NCBI RefSeq assembly: GCF_003697785.1
Contig: NZ_QOKZ01000006.1
Coordinates: 248,001 to 312,000 of the forward strand
Length of the DNA stretch: 64,000 nucleotides
Direction of reading: 5' to 3'
Source: Paracoccus alkanivorans
GTDB taxonomy: Bacteria > Pseudomonadota > Alphaproteobacteria > Rhodobacterales > Rhodobacteraceae
Positions within the stretch are counted from its first letter, which is position 1. Each line of letters opens with the position of its first letter. Position numbers and translations under genes: made by a program. The notes below the pieces were generated by a model. It saw only the letters and a program-made list of their open reading frames with translations, ran no database searches and was not told the DNA's origin. Below, piece after piece: positions 47,751 to 56,818 of the stretch.

Positions 47751-49682
47751 CTACCAACCGCCGCCGCCGCCGCCTCCACCGCCGCCACCGGAAAAGCCGC
47801 CGCCACCGGAGAAACCGGAAGACGAGCTTTGCGATACCGGCAACGAGGCGGTGAAACTGTCCGACAGGGAATCCGCCATGTTGCCGAGGCTGGCACCGAC
47901 ATCGCCGGAACTGAAACCCGTGCCGTGATACCAGTGTGGCCCGGCATAGGCGACGGTGCCCGCCGCAAGCGCCGTTGCCAGCCATGCGTCGAATGTCCGC
48001 GACCATGGTTTCTCGACCCCGAGCGCAACGGCATAGGGCAGCAATGTCTCGAAATGCTGTGGCGACATCCGGGGCGTGTCCTGCATGTTCATCCGGTCTT
48101 TTTCGGCAAAGGTCAGATATTGCTTGAGACCGGCGATCTCCGCCGAACGTTTCTGCCCGATTTGTGTCGGCGCGCCCATGATGCAGAAAAAGACGATATT
48201 GGTAATCACGAGCCCCGCGACGATCGCGAGCATGCGCAAATCGAACTCGATCCGTGTCAGCATCTCGAAGACGCCGCCCGCCATGTTCAGCCCGATGAAG
48301 CCGATGACAGCCGTCACGATCACCGCCCGGATCCGCGCTCCAAGCGAGTGCGCCCCGCGGAACTGGCGCCCTATACTGACGGCGAATATGGCAACGACGA
48401 TGGAGGGAACGATCATGGCGAAAATGGCCGCGATGGTTTGCGGCGCGAAACCCTCCATCGCGATGACGAGCAACAGCACGGCCACCGAAAAAAATGCGCC
48501 GAACCCGAGGTAGAGCGGGTTGGAGCGGTAGAACTGGTTTCGATGTTCCGATTCCACCGCCCGCCGGAACGCACGGCCGATCGACTGCACCCTGTCACCA
48601 TTCGACTTGTTGACGGCAAGCGTATCGCCATCAGCAGGCAGCGCATTGAGAATGGCGCGTTGTCCGATGCCGATCCCCTCGGGAACGCCATTGCCCTTGC
48701 GGCGGATCGTCATGGTCCGCTTCGGCCGGTCGAGTTCCAGATGGCCCTTGACGGCAAGGTCGATCACCGAGGCGGAGAAGGCTTTCCATCCATCTCCGCG
48801 AAAGCCGCGCTTCTCGATATAGTTTGCAAGTGCCGGAGAGATGCCCTCCGGCGCTGTCCAGCGCGGCACGACGATGTCTTTGGGCGGATCGCGCCCCACC
48901 CTGTTCCAGGCCCACAGGTAGAAGGCGAATATGATCGCCAGGCCGCCGGCACCGATGATCCAGCCCAGATTGTCCGGCCGCCAGTCGGCGTTCAGTTCCT
49001 CCTCGGAGACCGGCGCGACCACGCCCTTCGGGAAGGCAACGACCGCGGTCAATCCCTCTCGCCGGTCAAGCGCCCGCTTGGCCTCGACAAGAACACGGTT
49101 CCCGCCATCGACAATCTCGGCCTGGGCGGCCTGCTCGGTCGATCCGTGGGAACCGGTGAAATAGGTCACATCGGTCGCGCGGCCACCGGAGGGCAGCCTG
49201 ATCTCGGCGCTCGCTTCCAGGACCGGGAAGTCCCAGCCATTGCCGGTGACGTTCCAGTAAAGCTCGTCATGGTCGTCGAAATAGCGGATCTGCCGTGTCG
49301 TGTCATAGATGATCTCGTAGCTGTGCACATCGTGAGGCAAGACAACATCCGCATCGCCAATCCGGATACGCAGCACGCCCGAATCCCGCTCGACACTGTA
49401 TGGCTCGTCCTTGCCGTCGCGCCTCACCGATCGCACATCCAGCCGCACCTCCCGGGTGCGGCCATTCGCATCCTCGTAGCGCAGCGGAATATCCCGGAAG
49501 ATACCGCGGGAGATCTGCTCGCCCTCGGCATTGACGGTGATGGTTTCGGTTACCGTCAGCGTGGCATCCGCACCGACATCGATCAGCGCATGGAAATTCC
49601 GGATCTCCTCATCCGCGAGGGCAACCCCCGCCAGCCCGAGGATGAACAGGAAGGCCGCAAGGAGACGCATCAGGGTTTTCAT
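47751..49682 (-). CDS. DUF2207 membrane protein with glycine-rich tail
   Basis: A 643-residue protein with a signal peptide (AAFLFILGLAGVALA), an extracytoplasmic N-terminal domain (about residues 25-245, YEIIYDTTRQIRYFDDHDEL), one membrane segment near 245, a cytoplasmic region, and further membrane segments around 420-520. The C-terminus is a Ser/Gly-rich tail (SSSSGFSGGGGFSGGG, then eleven Gly before Trp), typical of DUF2207 proteins. It ends the two-gene operon behind LemA with an 11-base gap. Function is unknown; the LemA pairing is widely conserved. Confidence 0.88.
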   Translation of the reverse strand: MKTLMRLLAAFLFILGLAGVALADEEIRNFHALIDVGADATLTVTETITVNAEGEQISRGIFRDIPLRYEDANGRTREVRLDVRSVRRDGKDEPYSVERDSGVLRIRIGDADVVLPHDVHSYEIIYDTTRQIRYFDDHDELYWNVTGNGWDFPVLEASAEIRLPSGGRATDVTYFTGSHGSTEQAAQAEIVDGGNRVLVEAKRALDRREGLTAVVAFPKGVVAPVSEEELNADWRPDNLGWIIGAGGLAIIFAFYLWAWNRVGRDPPKDIVVPRWTAPEGISPALANYIEKRGFRGDGWKAFSASVIDLAVKGHLELDRPKRTMTIRRKGNGVPEGIGIGQRAILNALPADGDTLAVNKSNGDRVQSIGRAFRRAVESEHRNQFYRSNPLYLGFGAFFSVAVLLLVIAMEGFAPQTIAAIFAMIVPSIVVAIFAVSIGRQFRGAHSLGARIRAVIVTAVIGFIGLNMAGGVFEMLTRIEFDLRMLAIVAGLVITNIVFFCIMGAPTQIGQKRSAEIAGLKQYLTFAEKDRMNMQDTPRMSPQHFETLLPYAVALGVEKPWSRTFDAWLATALAAGTVAYAGPHWYHGTGFSSGDVGASLGNMADSLSDSFTASLPVSQSSSSGFSGGGGFSGGGGGGGGGGGW

Positions 49683-49692
49683 GAGCCCGCCG

Positions 49693-50262
49693 TCAGTTGA
49701 ACGATACTTTCGGCACCGCGCGGTCCTCCGCATTCTCGATCTCGAAGAATTCCTCCTGGCTGAAGCCGAAAGTGTTGGCAATCAGGTTGGAAGGAAAGCT
49801 TTCGACCTTGATGTTCAGGTTGCGCGTCGCGCCGTTATAGTAGCGGCGCGACATCTGGATTTCGCCTTCCAGCGCTTCGAGCGAGCCTTGCAACTGCACG
49901 AAATTCTCGTTCGCCTTGAGGTCCGGATAGGCTTCCGCCACCGCGAAGAGCCTGCCAAGCGCCTGCCCCAGCATGCCCTCCACCTGCGCGCGGCCGGCAA
50001 CGTCATCGCGCGGCATGCCTTGCGCGCGGGTGCGCAGTTCGGTTACTTCCTTCAGCGCCGCACGCTCGTGCTGGGCATAGCCTTTCACGGTCTCGATCAG
50101 GTTGGGGATCAGGTCGGCGCGGCGCTTGAGCTGCACGTCTATGCCCGACCAGGCCTCCCGCACCATCTGGCGGGCCCGCACCAGGCCGTTATAGGCGATG
50201 ATCACATAACCGGCGATGGCCAGGAGGATAACGAGCACGATAGTTCCGAAACCAAAATCCAT
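49693..50262 (-). CDS. lemA: LemA family protein
   Basis: A 189-residue LemA protein: an N-terminal membrane segment (VLVILLAIAGYVIIAYNGLV) and a helical cytoplasmic-facing or periplasmic domain. The signature is NGLVRARQMVREAWSGIDVQLKRRADLIPNL (about residues 25-55), then AEAYPDLKANENFVQLQ (about 111) and the RRYYNGATRNLN motif (about 139). It is paired with DUF2207 downstream. The role of LemA in bacteria is not established; envelope and stress links are suggested for homologues. Confidence 0.93.
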   Translation of the reverse strand: MDFGFGTIVLVILLAIAGYVIIAYNGLVRARQMVREAWSGIDVQLKRRADLIPNLIETVKGYAQHERAALKEVTELRTRAQGMPRDDVAGRAQVEGMLGQALGRLFAVAEAYPDLKANENFVQLQGSLEALEGEIQMSRRYYNGATRNLNIKVESFPSNLIANTFGFSQEEFFEIENAEDRAVPKVSFN

Positions 50263-50574
50263 GATCCAATTCCCATTTCAACAACGTTCAGAGCGGCAAA
50301 ATAAAGAAACCGCGCCGTATACCCGTATAGTTGTGGCTGTAATGAGCGAAACAGGCAACCATCTGATGGCAAACATCGCCGTCGGGACGAAAAGGCGGCC
50401 GTTCCCGCAACGTTTCCTACATGTGGCGGGGTAATTCGTCCGGAGCGTTCTTACGGCGCGAAGCCGGGTTGCAGCGGTCTGACGCCCTGATCCCGGGCGT
50501 AGTATCCGGGTAACACCCGCATGCGCCTTACTGGTCCTAGACTGCGAACAGAACCATCAGCAAGGGAGGATGAG
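50263..50574. other. 312-bp stretch upstream of lemA and the PfpI-like gene
   Basis: This divergent gap holds the promoters of both operons. The plus-strand part has AAGGGAGG just before the ATG at 50575. A repeated CCCGGGCGTAGTATCCGGG region around 50491-50509 shows a partial inverted repeat, but no firm promoter is visible. I see no gene. Confidence 0.45.
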
Positions 50575-51132
50575 ATGGCGAAGATCCTGATGATCACCGG
50601 CGATTTCACCGAGGATTACGAAACCATGGTCCCGTTCCAGGCGCTTCTGGCCTGTGGCCACGAGGTCGATGCGGTCTGTCCCGGCAAGAAGGCGGGCGAC
50701 ACGGTCAAAACCGCGATCCACGATTTCGAGGGCGACCAGACCTATTCCGAGAAACCCGGCCATAATTTCGCGCTGAACGCCGATTTCGACGCTGTGGATG
50801 CCGCCGGCTATGATGCGTTGGTCGTGCCGGGAGGCCGGGCGCCCGAATACCTGCGGATGAATCAGGAGGTTCTGGCGAAGGTGCGGCATTTCTTCGAGGC
50901 GAAGAAGCCCGTCGCGGCCATCTGCCATGGTGCGCAACTGCTGGCCGCCGCGGGGGTGCTCGAGGGGCGGACCTGTTCGGCCTATCCGGCCTGTGCCCAC
51001 GAGGTCACGGCCTCGGGCGGCAGTTTTGCCGATATTCCGGTGACAGAGGCGGTGACCGATGGTAATCTGGTCACAGCGCCGGCCTGGCCCGCCCACCCGG
51101 CATGGCTCAGGCAATTCATGGCCCTTCTCTGA
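50575..51132 (+). CDS. DJ-1/PfpI family protein
   Basis: A 185-residue protein of the class I glutamine amidotransferase-like superfamily. The nucleophilic cysteine is in [14 protein letters not shown] (about residue 118), a conserved Glu in [10 protein letters not shown] (about 14-18) hydrogen-bonds it, and [10 protein letters not shown] (about 86-95) lines the pocket. Members include intracellular proteases, chaperones and glyoxalase III-like deglycases; the activity cannot be read from sequence. A good ribosome site, AAGGGAGG, is upstream. It is 21 bases before the ribbon-helix-helix gene. Confidence 0.88.
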   Translation: MAKILMITGDFTEDYETMVPFQALLACGHEVDAVCPGKKAGDTVKTAIHDFEGDQTYSEKPGHNFALNADFDAVDAAGYDALVVPGGRAPEYLRMNQEVLAKVRHFFEAKKPVAAICHGAQLLAAAGVLEGRTCSAYPACAHEVTASGGSFADIPVTEAVTDGNLVTAPAWPAHPAWLRQFMALL

Positions 51133-51153
51133 CAGCGACGAAAAGGACGCCCG

Positions 51154-51516
51154 ATGTGCGAGCTTTTCATCAAGGCCGACGCCAACCAATGGCAGAGCCG
51201 CACCCACAGCCTGCGCATCGACGGCGTGTCAACCTCGATCCGGATCGAGAACCACTTCTGGGACACGCTGACCGAGATCGGAAGGCGCGACGGGATGACC
51301 GTCGCGCAGCTTATCACCCGGTTATGGCACGAGGCGATGGATGCCGACCATGATCTGGGCAACTTCACGTCGTTCCTTCGGGTCTGCTGCGCACGCTACC
51401 ATGCGCTGATCGCTGCCGGCGAGGTATCGGCCGATCTGCATGTGCCGATCGCCGGCCATCCGGCGCGGGAAATCCTTGCGCGCGAACAACAACGGCGCAA
51501 CCTGCGTATGAATTGA
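51154..51516 (+). CDS. Ribbon-helix-helix domain protein (RHH_4)
   Basis: A 120-residue protein with a ribbon-helix-helix DNA-binding fold near residues 15-65: RTHSLRIDGVSTSIRIENHF (strand) then WDTLTEIGRRDGMTVAQLITRLWHEA (helices). The N-terminal MCELFIKADANQWQSR is seen in a family common in Rhodobacteraceae. Target and function are unknown. The gene lies just after the PfpI-like gene, probably in the same transcript. Confidence 0.8.
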   Translation: MCELFIKADANQWQSRTHSLRIDGVSTSIRIENHFWDTLTEIGRRDGMTVAQLITRLWHEAMDADHDLGNFTSFLRVCCARYHALIAAGEVSADLHVPIAGHPAREILAREQQRRNLRMN

Positions 51517-51834
51517 GGCCGCCTCGCCGATGGCGGAATGACGTATGTTCCGATCTCGACTCCCGCCGTTCGACAAGGCAATATCTACGCACGCCCCTGC
51601 CCCACCCGCCCCGCCGTGTTCGTGCGCATTGCCGGGCGGAGCCGGCCTCGTTTACATCAATCGCGAATCCACAGGTCGCTTTGGAAAGGCCATCTCATCC
51701 GGTGAGACCGCCGGATCGGATAGCCCGTTGATTACGCCGCCTGTAGCCGAACGCGCAATCCAACTTTCCTTTCCCTTTAATTTGTTCCTATTTTGTTCTA
51801 TAATGCCGGAGTCAGTTGCAAGAAGGTTGCGATC
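51517..51834. other. 318-bp stretch upstream of the RNA ligase-like gene
   Basis: No gene is supported here. The last part contains the LexA-boxed promoter listed separately. The earlier part (51517-51770) holds only a weak hairpin after the RHH stop, CCGCC and GGCGG at about 51520-51536, without a T-tract. Confidence 0.5.
51776..51804 (+). promoter_or_regulatory. Promoter overlapped by a LexA (SOS) box
   Basis: TTTAAT (51776-51781) and a perfect TATAAT (51799-51804) are spaced 17 bases. Between them, GTTC (51784-51787), seven bases, GTTC (51795-51798) is exactly the direct repeat GTTC-N7-GTTC established as the LexA box of alphaproteobacteria such as Rhodobacter and rhizobia. LexA bound here would block the promoter, implying DNA-damage induction of the gene at 51835. 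Confidence 0.72.
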
Positions 51835-52395
51835 ATGACCAGACATATCCTTTTCGACCGGCGCCGGCCCCGGCACATCCTTTTCTTTGCAGCGGTTCCG
51901 CCGCCGCCTTTCGCCACATATGTCCAGCAGATCTGGCCGATCATCGGCACCGGTGACAGGCTTCGTGACAGGACACTTCACATGACCATCTTACCGGTCA
52001 TCGGGAAGGATGTCGTGGATCCGTGGCTGGTTCGCGCCCTGACCGGAGCCCTTGCGGGTTTCAGCTTTCCGGCATTCGATATCACCTTCGATCGGCTCGT
52101 GGCATTCAAGGCAAGGAAAAAACGGCCGATCGTCTTGAGAACGCCAGAAGCGAATGCCCCGGTGGACCGGCTTGCCCAAACAGTCGGACGCGCCCTGAAG
52201 CGGGTATTCCCGGCTTTCCCGAAGCCGGGCAAGGTCACGCCGCATGTCACGCTTGCCTATGGAGCGGGTTTTGACGGGGAACGTCTTTTACCCGCTCCCC
52301 TCGGGTGGCACATTCGGGATATCGCGCTGATCGACAGCGTGCAGGGAGAAGGGCGTCATATCCAGTTGGCAAGGTGGCGTCTCGGCTCCGACTGA
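51835..52395 (+). CDS. 2'-5' RNA ligase family protein (LigT-like)
   Basis: A 186-residue protein of the 2H phosphoesterase/LigT superfamily. The two HxT motifs are present: HMTILPV (about residues 49-55) and HVTLAYG (about 136-142). Members ligate or hydrolyse 2'-5' or 2',3'-cyclic RNA phosphodiester bonds. The start at 51835 is downstream of the promoter and fits the family N-terminus; AAGAAGG precedes it by eight bases. The predicted LexA box means it is probably an SOS gene, unusual for this family. Confidence 0.85.
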   Translation: MTRHILFDRRRPRHILFFAAVPPPPFATYVQQIWPIIGTGDRLRDRTLHMTILPVIGKDVVDPWLVRALTGALAGFSFPAFDITFDRLVAFKARKKRPIVLRTPEANAPVDRLAQTVGRALKRVFPAFPKPGKVTPHVTLAYGAGFDGERLLPAPLGWHIRDIALIDSVQGEGRHIQLARWRLGSD

Positions 52396-52569
52396 CATTC
52401 TGGGGATCGGCAAGCATGCCCGGACTGCGGTCATTCAATCCATTCCGGTCACACAACCGCAAGCCCGCCACTGGCAGGGGCATAACCGAACAGTTCCGCC
52501 CGCCCCGGCCTAGCCATGGGCTACGGCACGGAAAAGCTGGCCGTTAGGACCTATCCGCGTGGAGATTTC

Positions 52570-53475
52570 TTAACTTTTCCAGTTCAGCCCGGCAGTTTGC
52601 CGCAAACGCTCTGCCGCGAAATCTATGAATGCGCGGACTTTCGGCGCGGCACGGCGCCCCTCGATATGGACCAGGTGAATCGGCAGCGGTTCGGGCTCCC
52701 AATCCTCAAGCACGGTTCGCAGCGTTCCGGCCTCCAGATCGGGGCTGACCTGGTAGGAAAGCGCCTGGCAGATGCCCCAGCCACCGCGGGTGATCTCGAT
52801 AGCGGCGGCTATGCTGCTGACGCTGAGCCGCGGCTCCACTCTGACCACATGTTCGCCACCCGGTCCGAAACGCCATTGCCGGCCGGCATTGAGCGGCGCG
52901 ACCGACATGACGCGATGAGAGATCAGTTCGTCCGGATCCCGTGGCCAACCCCGCTTTGCGAAATAAGCGGGGGCACCGCAGACGACGCGGCGGACCTGCC
53001 CGACCCGGATGGCGGCAAGACCGGAGGAAGGCAGCGGGCCAATGCGCAGGGCAATATCGAAGCCTTCCTCGACGATGTTCACGACCCGGTCAATCATCAG
53101 CACGTCCACGCTCACGCCTGGGTGGCGGTCAAGAAACTCCGTCACGATCGGAGCGATGTAGATCCGCCCGAACTCCTGCGGACAGGTGATGCGAAGCTGC
53201 CCAACGGGAGTCTGGGCCGCACCGGTAGCCGCTTCGTCAGCCGCCTGAAGATTGGCCAGGACTTCGCGCACGTCCTGCAGATAGGCCCGCCCCACATCCG
53301 TCAGCCTAACCTGCCGCGTGGTGCGCGTGAAAAGCCGAACCCCGAGCGCGGTTTCGAGCGCGCCGATGCCTCGCGTCGCGGACGGCGCGCTCAAACCCAC
53401 GGCGCGGGCACCGGCGGCAAAGCTTTCGGCCTCTGCCACCGCAACGAACACTTTCAGGCTTTGCAAGCGATCCAT
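52570..53475 (-). CDS. LysR family transcriptional regulator
   Basis: A 301-residue LysR protein. The HTH (about residues 1-60) includes VAEAESFAAGARAVGLSAPSATRGIGALE and LGVRLFTRTTRQVRLT; the regulatory domain (about 90-295) includes the hinge and VDVLMIDRVVNIVEEGFDIALRIG. It is divergent from a GST-oxidoreductase operon and has a dyad next to its start. It is likely the regulator of that operon and of itself. Confidence 0.92.
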   Translation of the reverse strand: MDRLQSLKVFVAVAEAESFAAGARAVGLSAPSATRGIGALETALGVRLFTRTTRQVRLTDVGRAYLQDVREVLANLQAADEAATGAAQTPVGQLRITCPQEFGRIYIAPIVTEFLDRHPGVSVDVLMIDRVVNIVEEGFDIALRIGPLPSSGLAAIRVGQVRRVVCGAPAYFAKRGWPRDPDELISHRVMSVAPLNAGRQWRFGPGGEHVVRVEPRLSVSSIAAAIEITRGGWGICQALSYQVSPDLEAGTLRTVLEDWEPEPLPIHLVHIEGRRAAPKVRAFIDFAAERLRQTAGLNWKS

Positions 53476-53484
53476 GAGCTCCCT

Positions 53485-53503
53485 ATTGTTTCAATAAACA
53501 AAA
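53485..53503. promoter_or_regulatory. LysR-type dyad upstream of the LysR-2/GST divergent pair
   Basis: TTGTTT (53486-53491) and AAACAA (53496-53501) form a 6-bp inverted repeat with spacer CAAT. It lies 11 bases from the LysR start codon at 53475. A second AT-rich inverted element, TTTC-AAAA-GAAA, follows at 53511-53522. T-N11-A spacing fits a LysR site; the promoters themselves are not resolved in the AT-rich gap. Confidence 0.5.
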
Positions 53504-53615
53504 TACTAACTTTCAAAAGAAATCCATTATTTCACAATTAACCAATCTTTAAGTTGACGTCTACCGACACGCGCTGCCCCGGCAGCTTCATCTCTTGATT
53601 TGAAAGGAGTCTTCC

Positions 53616-54257
53616 ATGCCCGACGTGAATGCCCACAATAGCGCGCCAGTGACCCTTTATCGCAATCCGAAATCCGGTCATTGCCACCGGGTCGAGCTGA
53701 TGCTCGCGCTGCTGGATGTTCCCTATGAGACCATTGATCTCGACATGGGGAACGGGGCGCACAAGGCGCCCGAATATCTCAGGATCAGCCCGCTCGGGCA
53801 GGTTCCGGCGATCGAGGACAACGGCGTGACCCTGTCGGACTCGAACGCGATTCTCACCTATCTGGTCGAGCGCTACGGCGACACTGCCGTCTGGCGGGGC
53901 GCCGACCCGGTCGAAAAGGCGGAAGTGCAGCGCTGGCTGTCCATCGCGGCCGGAGAGATCGCGGCAGGTCCCTGCGCCGCGCGGCTCGTCACGCTGTTCG
54001 GCGCCAATCTCGACCACGAGGCGGCGAAGGCCAGGGCGCATGCCCTTTTTGCCGTGATGGAGACGCATCTGACCGGTCGCGACTGGCTGGCGGCGGCGCA
54101 TCCGACGCTCGCCGATATCGCGGGCTACAGCTATATCTCCCACGCGCCCGAGGGCGGGGTCAGCCTGTCCCCCTACCCCTCGATCCGGGCCTGGCTTGGC
54201 CGCATCGAGGCGCTCCCGGGCTTCGTGGGCATGGCCCGCTCTCCCGAACTGGCGTGA
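53616..54257 (+). CDS. Glutathione S-transferase family protein
   Basis: A 213-residue GST. N-terminal thioredoxin-like domain: TLYRNPKSGHCHRVELMLALLDVPY (about residues 8-32, part shown) and GQVPAIEDNGVTLSDSNAILTYL (glutathione site, about 60-82); helical C-terminal domain with ADIAGYSYI near residue 165. AAAGGAG eight bases upstream fixes the ATG at 53616. It opens an operon with a PNPOx/reductase fusion and is divergent from LysR, suggesting an inducible redox or detoxification role. Confidence 0.9.
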   Translation: MPDVNAHNSAPVTLYRNPKSGHCHRVELMLALLDVPYETIDLDMGNGAHKAPEYLRISPLGQVPAIEDNGVTLSDSNAILTYLVERYGDTAVWRGADPVEKAEVQRWLSIAAGEIAAGPCAARLVTLFGANLDHEAAKARAHALFAVMETHLTGRDWLAAAHPTLADIAGYSYISHAPEGGVSLSPYPSIRAWLGRIEALPGFVGMARSPELA

Positions 54258-54290
54258 ACCCGGAAACAGAAGAACGGATGCGGCGCAGCC

Positions 54291-55931
54291 ATGACACCTA
54301 AAGACTCTCCCTTCCATGTCGGCGAACTGGAGGCGCAGCGCCGTGCCAAGGTGGGCGACGTCGCATCCTGGGCCGGTGGCTTCATTCGTGATCACATGCC
54401 CGATCAGCATCGCGATTTCTTTGCGATGCTGCCGTTCCTCGTCGTTGCCGGCGGTGACGACAAGGGATGGCCATGGGTCACGATCATCGAAGGCCCGGCC
54501 GGATTCGCCCATTCGCCCGACCCGCGCAGGCTTTCGGTCAGGTCCGGATTGCACCCGCAGGATCCCCTGGCGGCTGCGCTCTTCCCCGGTTCCCGGATCG
54601 GGATCCTGGGGATCGATCTGGCAACACGCAGGCGCAACCGGCTGAACGGTCTGATCCGCGCGGCCGGTGGTAGCTTCGACATCGAGGTGCGGCAGAGTTT
54701 CGGCAACTGCCCCCAATATATACATCAGCGGAACTGGCATCGTGTCGAACCGGTCCCCGCGGCCAGGGCCCGCATTTCGCATCGGCTCGACCCGGACCAG
54801 AAAGCACGGATCGCGGCGGCAAACACCTTGTTCATCGGTTCCGGCCACAGCACGGGCGGCGATCGGCCTTCCGACGGTTATGACGCCTCTCACCGCGGCG
54901 GATCGCGCGGTTTCGTCCAGGTGGCCGATGACGGGAAACTGCTGCGTATTCCCGACTATGCGGGCAACAGGTTCTTCAACACCATCGGCAACCTGGTCCG
55001 CGATCCGCGAGTCGGCCTTCTCTTCGTTGATTTCGAGACCGGAGGCCTGTTGCATGTCGCAGGCCGGGCCAGGATCGATTGGGCGCCGAAAGACAGTCAC
55101 GATCCGAACGCGCTGCGGATGATCGAGGTGACGGTCGAGAAGGTCATCGACCGCCCCGCCGCACTGGCTCTCCGGTGGAGCGAAGCGGGTGCCGAATTCA
55201 GGCAGTTGAAGGTCATCGGCAAGGTGTCGGAAAGTGACCGGATCACCTCGTTCCATCTGGCCTCACCGGATGGTGCGGCGCTCCCGCCCTTCGGGGCCGG
55301 CCAGCACCTGCCTGTCGAACTGAAGGTTCCGGGCCAGCCGGACCGGATCAAGCGAACCTATTCCCTCTCCGGCCCGCCACAAGCCGGCACATACCGGATC
55401 AGCGTCAAGCGCGAGGATCGCGGCATCGCCTCGGCCTTCCTTCACGCCGAGGTCGGGGTCGGCGCCACGATCGAGGCACGCCTTCCCGCGGGCGACTTCA
55501 TCCTCCCCGCTGGCGAAGGCCCTCTTGTGCTGGTCAGTGCGGGCGTCGGGGTGACACCGATGCTCTCGATGCTGCACATTGTCGCGGCCAGTCACCCCGG
55601 CCGGCGCGTCTGGTTCATCCATGGCGCGCGCGACGGGCGGAGCCATGCTTTCAGGGCCGAGGTTGATGCGCTCGTCGGGATGCATGCAAACATCACGCGC
55701 AAAATCTTCTACAGCGCACCCCGCGAGACCGATATGCCGGGCACGGATTTCGACGCGGCGGGACGCATAACGGCAAAGGACCTGCTCGCGTTCGAGGCGG
55801 GCGCGGATGCTCGCTACATGCTCTGCGGGCCGGCGCGCTTCCTTGCCGATATTCGCGCCGGGCTGGAAGCCGGGGACGTGCCATCAAGCCATATTCATAT
55901 CGAGACTTTCGGGCCCTCCGGGCGAGGCTGA
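54291..55931 (+). CDS. PNPOx-like domain fused to ferredoxin reductase-type FAD/NAD module
   Basis: A 546-residue fusion. The N-terminal half (about residues 20-290) is a pyridoxamine phosphate oxidase-like split-barrel with KARIAAANTLFIGSGH and GNRFFNTIGNLVRDPRVGLLF. The C-terminal half (about 305-540) is a ferredoxin-NADP reductase fold: FAD motif RTYSLSGPP (about 355), NAD motif GVGVTPMLSMLH (about 420) and CGPARFLAD near 515. No C-terminal 2Fe-2S domain follows, so it is a flavin-only electron carrier. The related flavohaemoprotein-like group moves electrons to flavin or haem partners; the partner is unknown. Confidence 0.87.
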   Translation: MTPKDSPFHVGELEAQRRAKVGDVASWAGGFIRDHMPDQHRDFFAMLPFLVVAGGDDKGWPWVTIIEGPAGFAHSPDPRRLSVRSGLHPQDPLAAALFPGSRIGILGIDLATRRRNRLNGLIRAAGGSFDIEVRQSFGNCPQYIHQRNWHRVEPVPAARARISHRLDPDQKARIAAANTLFIGSGHSTGGDRPSDGYDASHRGGSRGFVQVADDGKLLRIPDYAGNRFFNTIGNLVRDPRVGLLFVDFETGGLLHVAGRARIDWAPKDSHDPNALRMIEVTVEKVIDRPAALALRWSEAGAEFRQLKVIGKVSESDRITSFHLASPDGAALPPFGAGQHLPVELKVPGQPDRIKRTYSLSGPPQAGTYRISVKREDRGIASAFLHAEVGVGATIEARLPAGDFILPAGEGPLVLVSAGVGVTPMLSMLHIVAASHPGRRVWFIHGARDGRSHAFRAEVDALVGMHANITRKIFYSAPRETDMPGTDFDAAGRITAKDLLAFEAGADARYMLCGPARFLADIRAGLEAGDVPSSHIHIETFGPSGRG

Positions 55932-56290
55932 ACCGGTTCAGGCTTGCTGAAGGCCCGCATTTCCGAGGATCAGCATGGCTCACGCGGGCAGGCTGTCATG
56001 TCGATTTCCGCAAGGACCGACTGCGCATTGGGGACATACAAGGTCAAGCCGACCTGCAGCATGCTGCCTTGTGACGCCGGACCCGAACCCCGGGAATGCT
56101 GCGTTCCCCGGACCACTTCTCCTGCCAACCGACCTTTCCCGTAAATCGCGCGGATCAATGAAAGAGCTACAATTCCCGGTCAACAGGCTGCTTTCCGGCG
56201 AAGGAGACAGGTGGTGAAAAAAATCCGTTTGACCGAGGACGGATCACTGACCATCGCTATGAGGCTTCGGTTTCATCAGCGCCACGGAAT
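55932..56290. pseudogene. 359-bp gap with a possible gene remnant beside the immunity gene
   Basis: A GTG at 56214 with AAGGAG seven bases upstream starts MKKIRLTEDGSLTIAMR, which looks like the N-terminus of a real protein. The frame then runs into the antisense of the immunity gene and ends without recognisable domains. I suspect the start of a recombinase-associated gene cut by rearrangement, but I cannot name it surely. A 62-codon minus-strand frame at 55970-56158 also looks protein-like and is unrecognised. No terminator is clear. Confidence 0.3.
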
Positions 56291-56764
56291 TCAGTCGTGC
56301 AGGCCGTCAAGAAACTCATCGAAACTGTCTGCGATCTTCGTGATGGCATCCTCGCCCTGCTCTTCCAGGTCCTGCTCCGTATCGACAAGGGCAACTTCGG
56401 GCTCCGGGCCGTGCCGGTAGTCAAAAACGAAGATTGCATGACCTGAATTCGAGGTGAAGGGGATCAGCTTCGCTCCAAGCTCTTGCGGCAGTTCAGCGTC
56501 CAGTTCCTCGATGTAATGCCATATATTGTAGCTGGAGCCATTACCCTGAAAGTCCTTTTTCACAAAGAACAGCGCATTGACGGGGGTTTTTCTCTCGCCG
56601 ATATCCGCGATGGCAGGACGAGGAATATCGCCGCGATGTGCCTTGACGAGCGCGCGATATCTCTCTGGGAGCTTTACGCCACGATCGGCTTCAAGCCCAT
56701 CCAGATCAGCCTCCGTCACTTCCGGGAGATCACTTTTGTAGCGCACCCATTCGATATCAGCCAT
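56291..56764 (-). CDS. SMI1/KNR4 family protein, probable immunity protein
   Basis: A 157-residue SMI1/KNR4 (SUKH) fold protein. The family pattern is visible in VTEADLDGLEADRGVKLPERYRALVKAHRG (about residues 15-44) and SGHAIFVFDYRHGPEPEVALVDTE (about 107-130). SUKH proteins are the most common immunity proteins of polymorphic toxins and are also paired with HNH-type toxins such as Bacillus YobL/YobK. It follows the toxin gene on the same strand with 54 bases between. GGAGG five bases upstream sets the start. Specific inhibition of the neighbour is inferred. Confidence 0.85.
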   Translation of the reverse strand: MADIEWVRYKSDLPEVTEADLDGLEADRGVKLPERYRALVKAHRGDIPRPAIADIGERKTPVNALFFVKKDFQGNGSSYNIWHYIEELDAELPQELGAKLIPFTSNSGHAIFVFDYRHGPEPEVALVDTEQDLEEQGEDAITKIADSFDEFLDGLHD

Positions 56765-56818
56765 TTGCGCCTCCGAAACAAAATTTGACAGCAGGAATGA
56801 TAAAATCAGCGGGATCGC

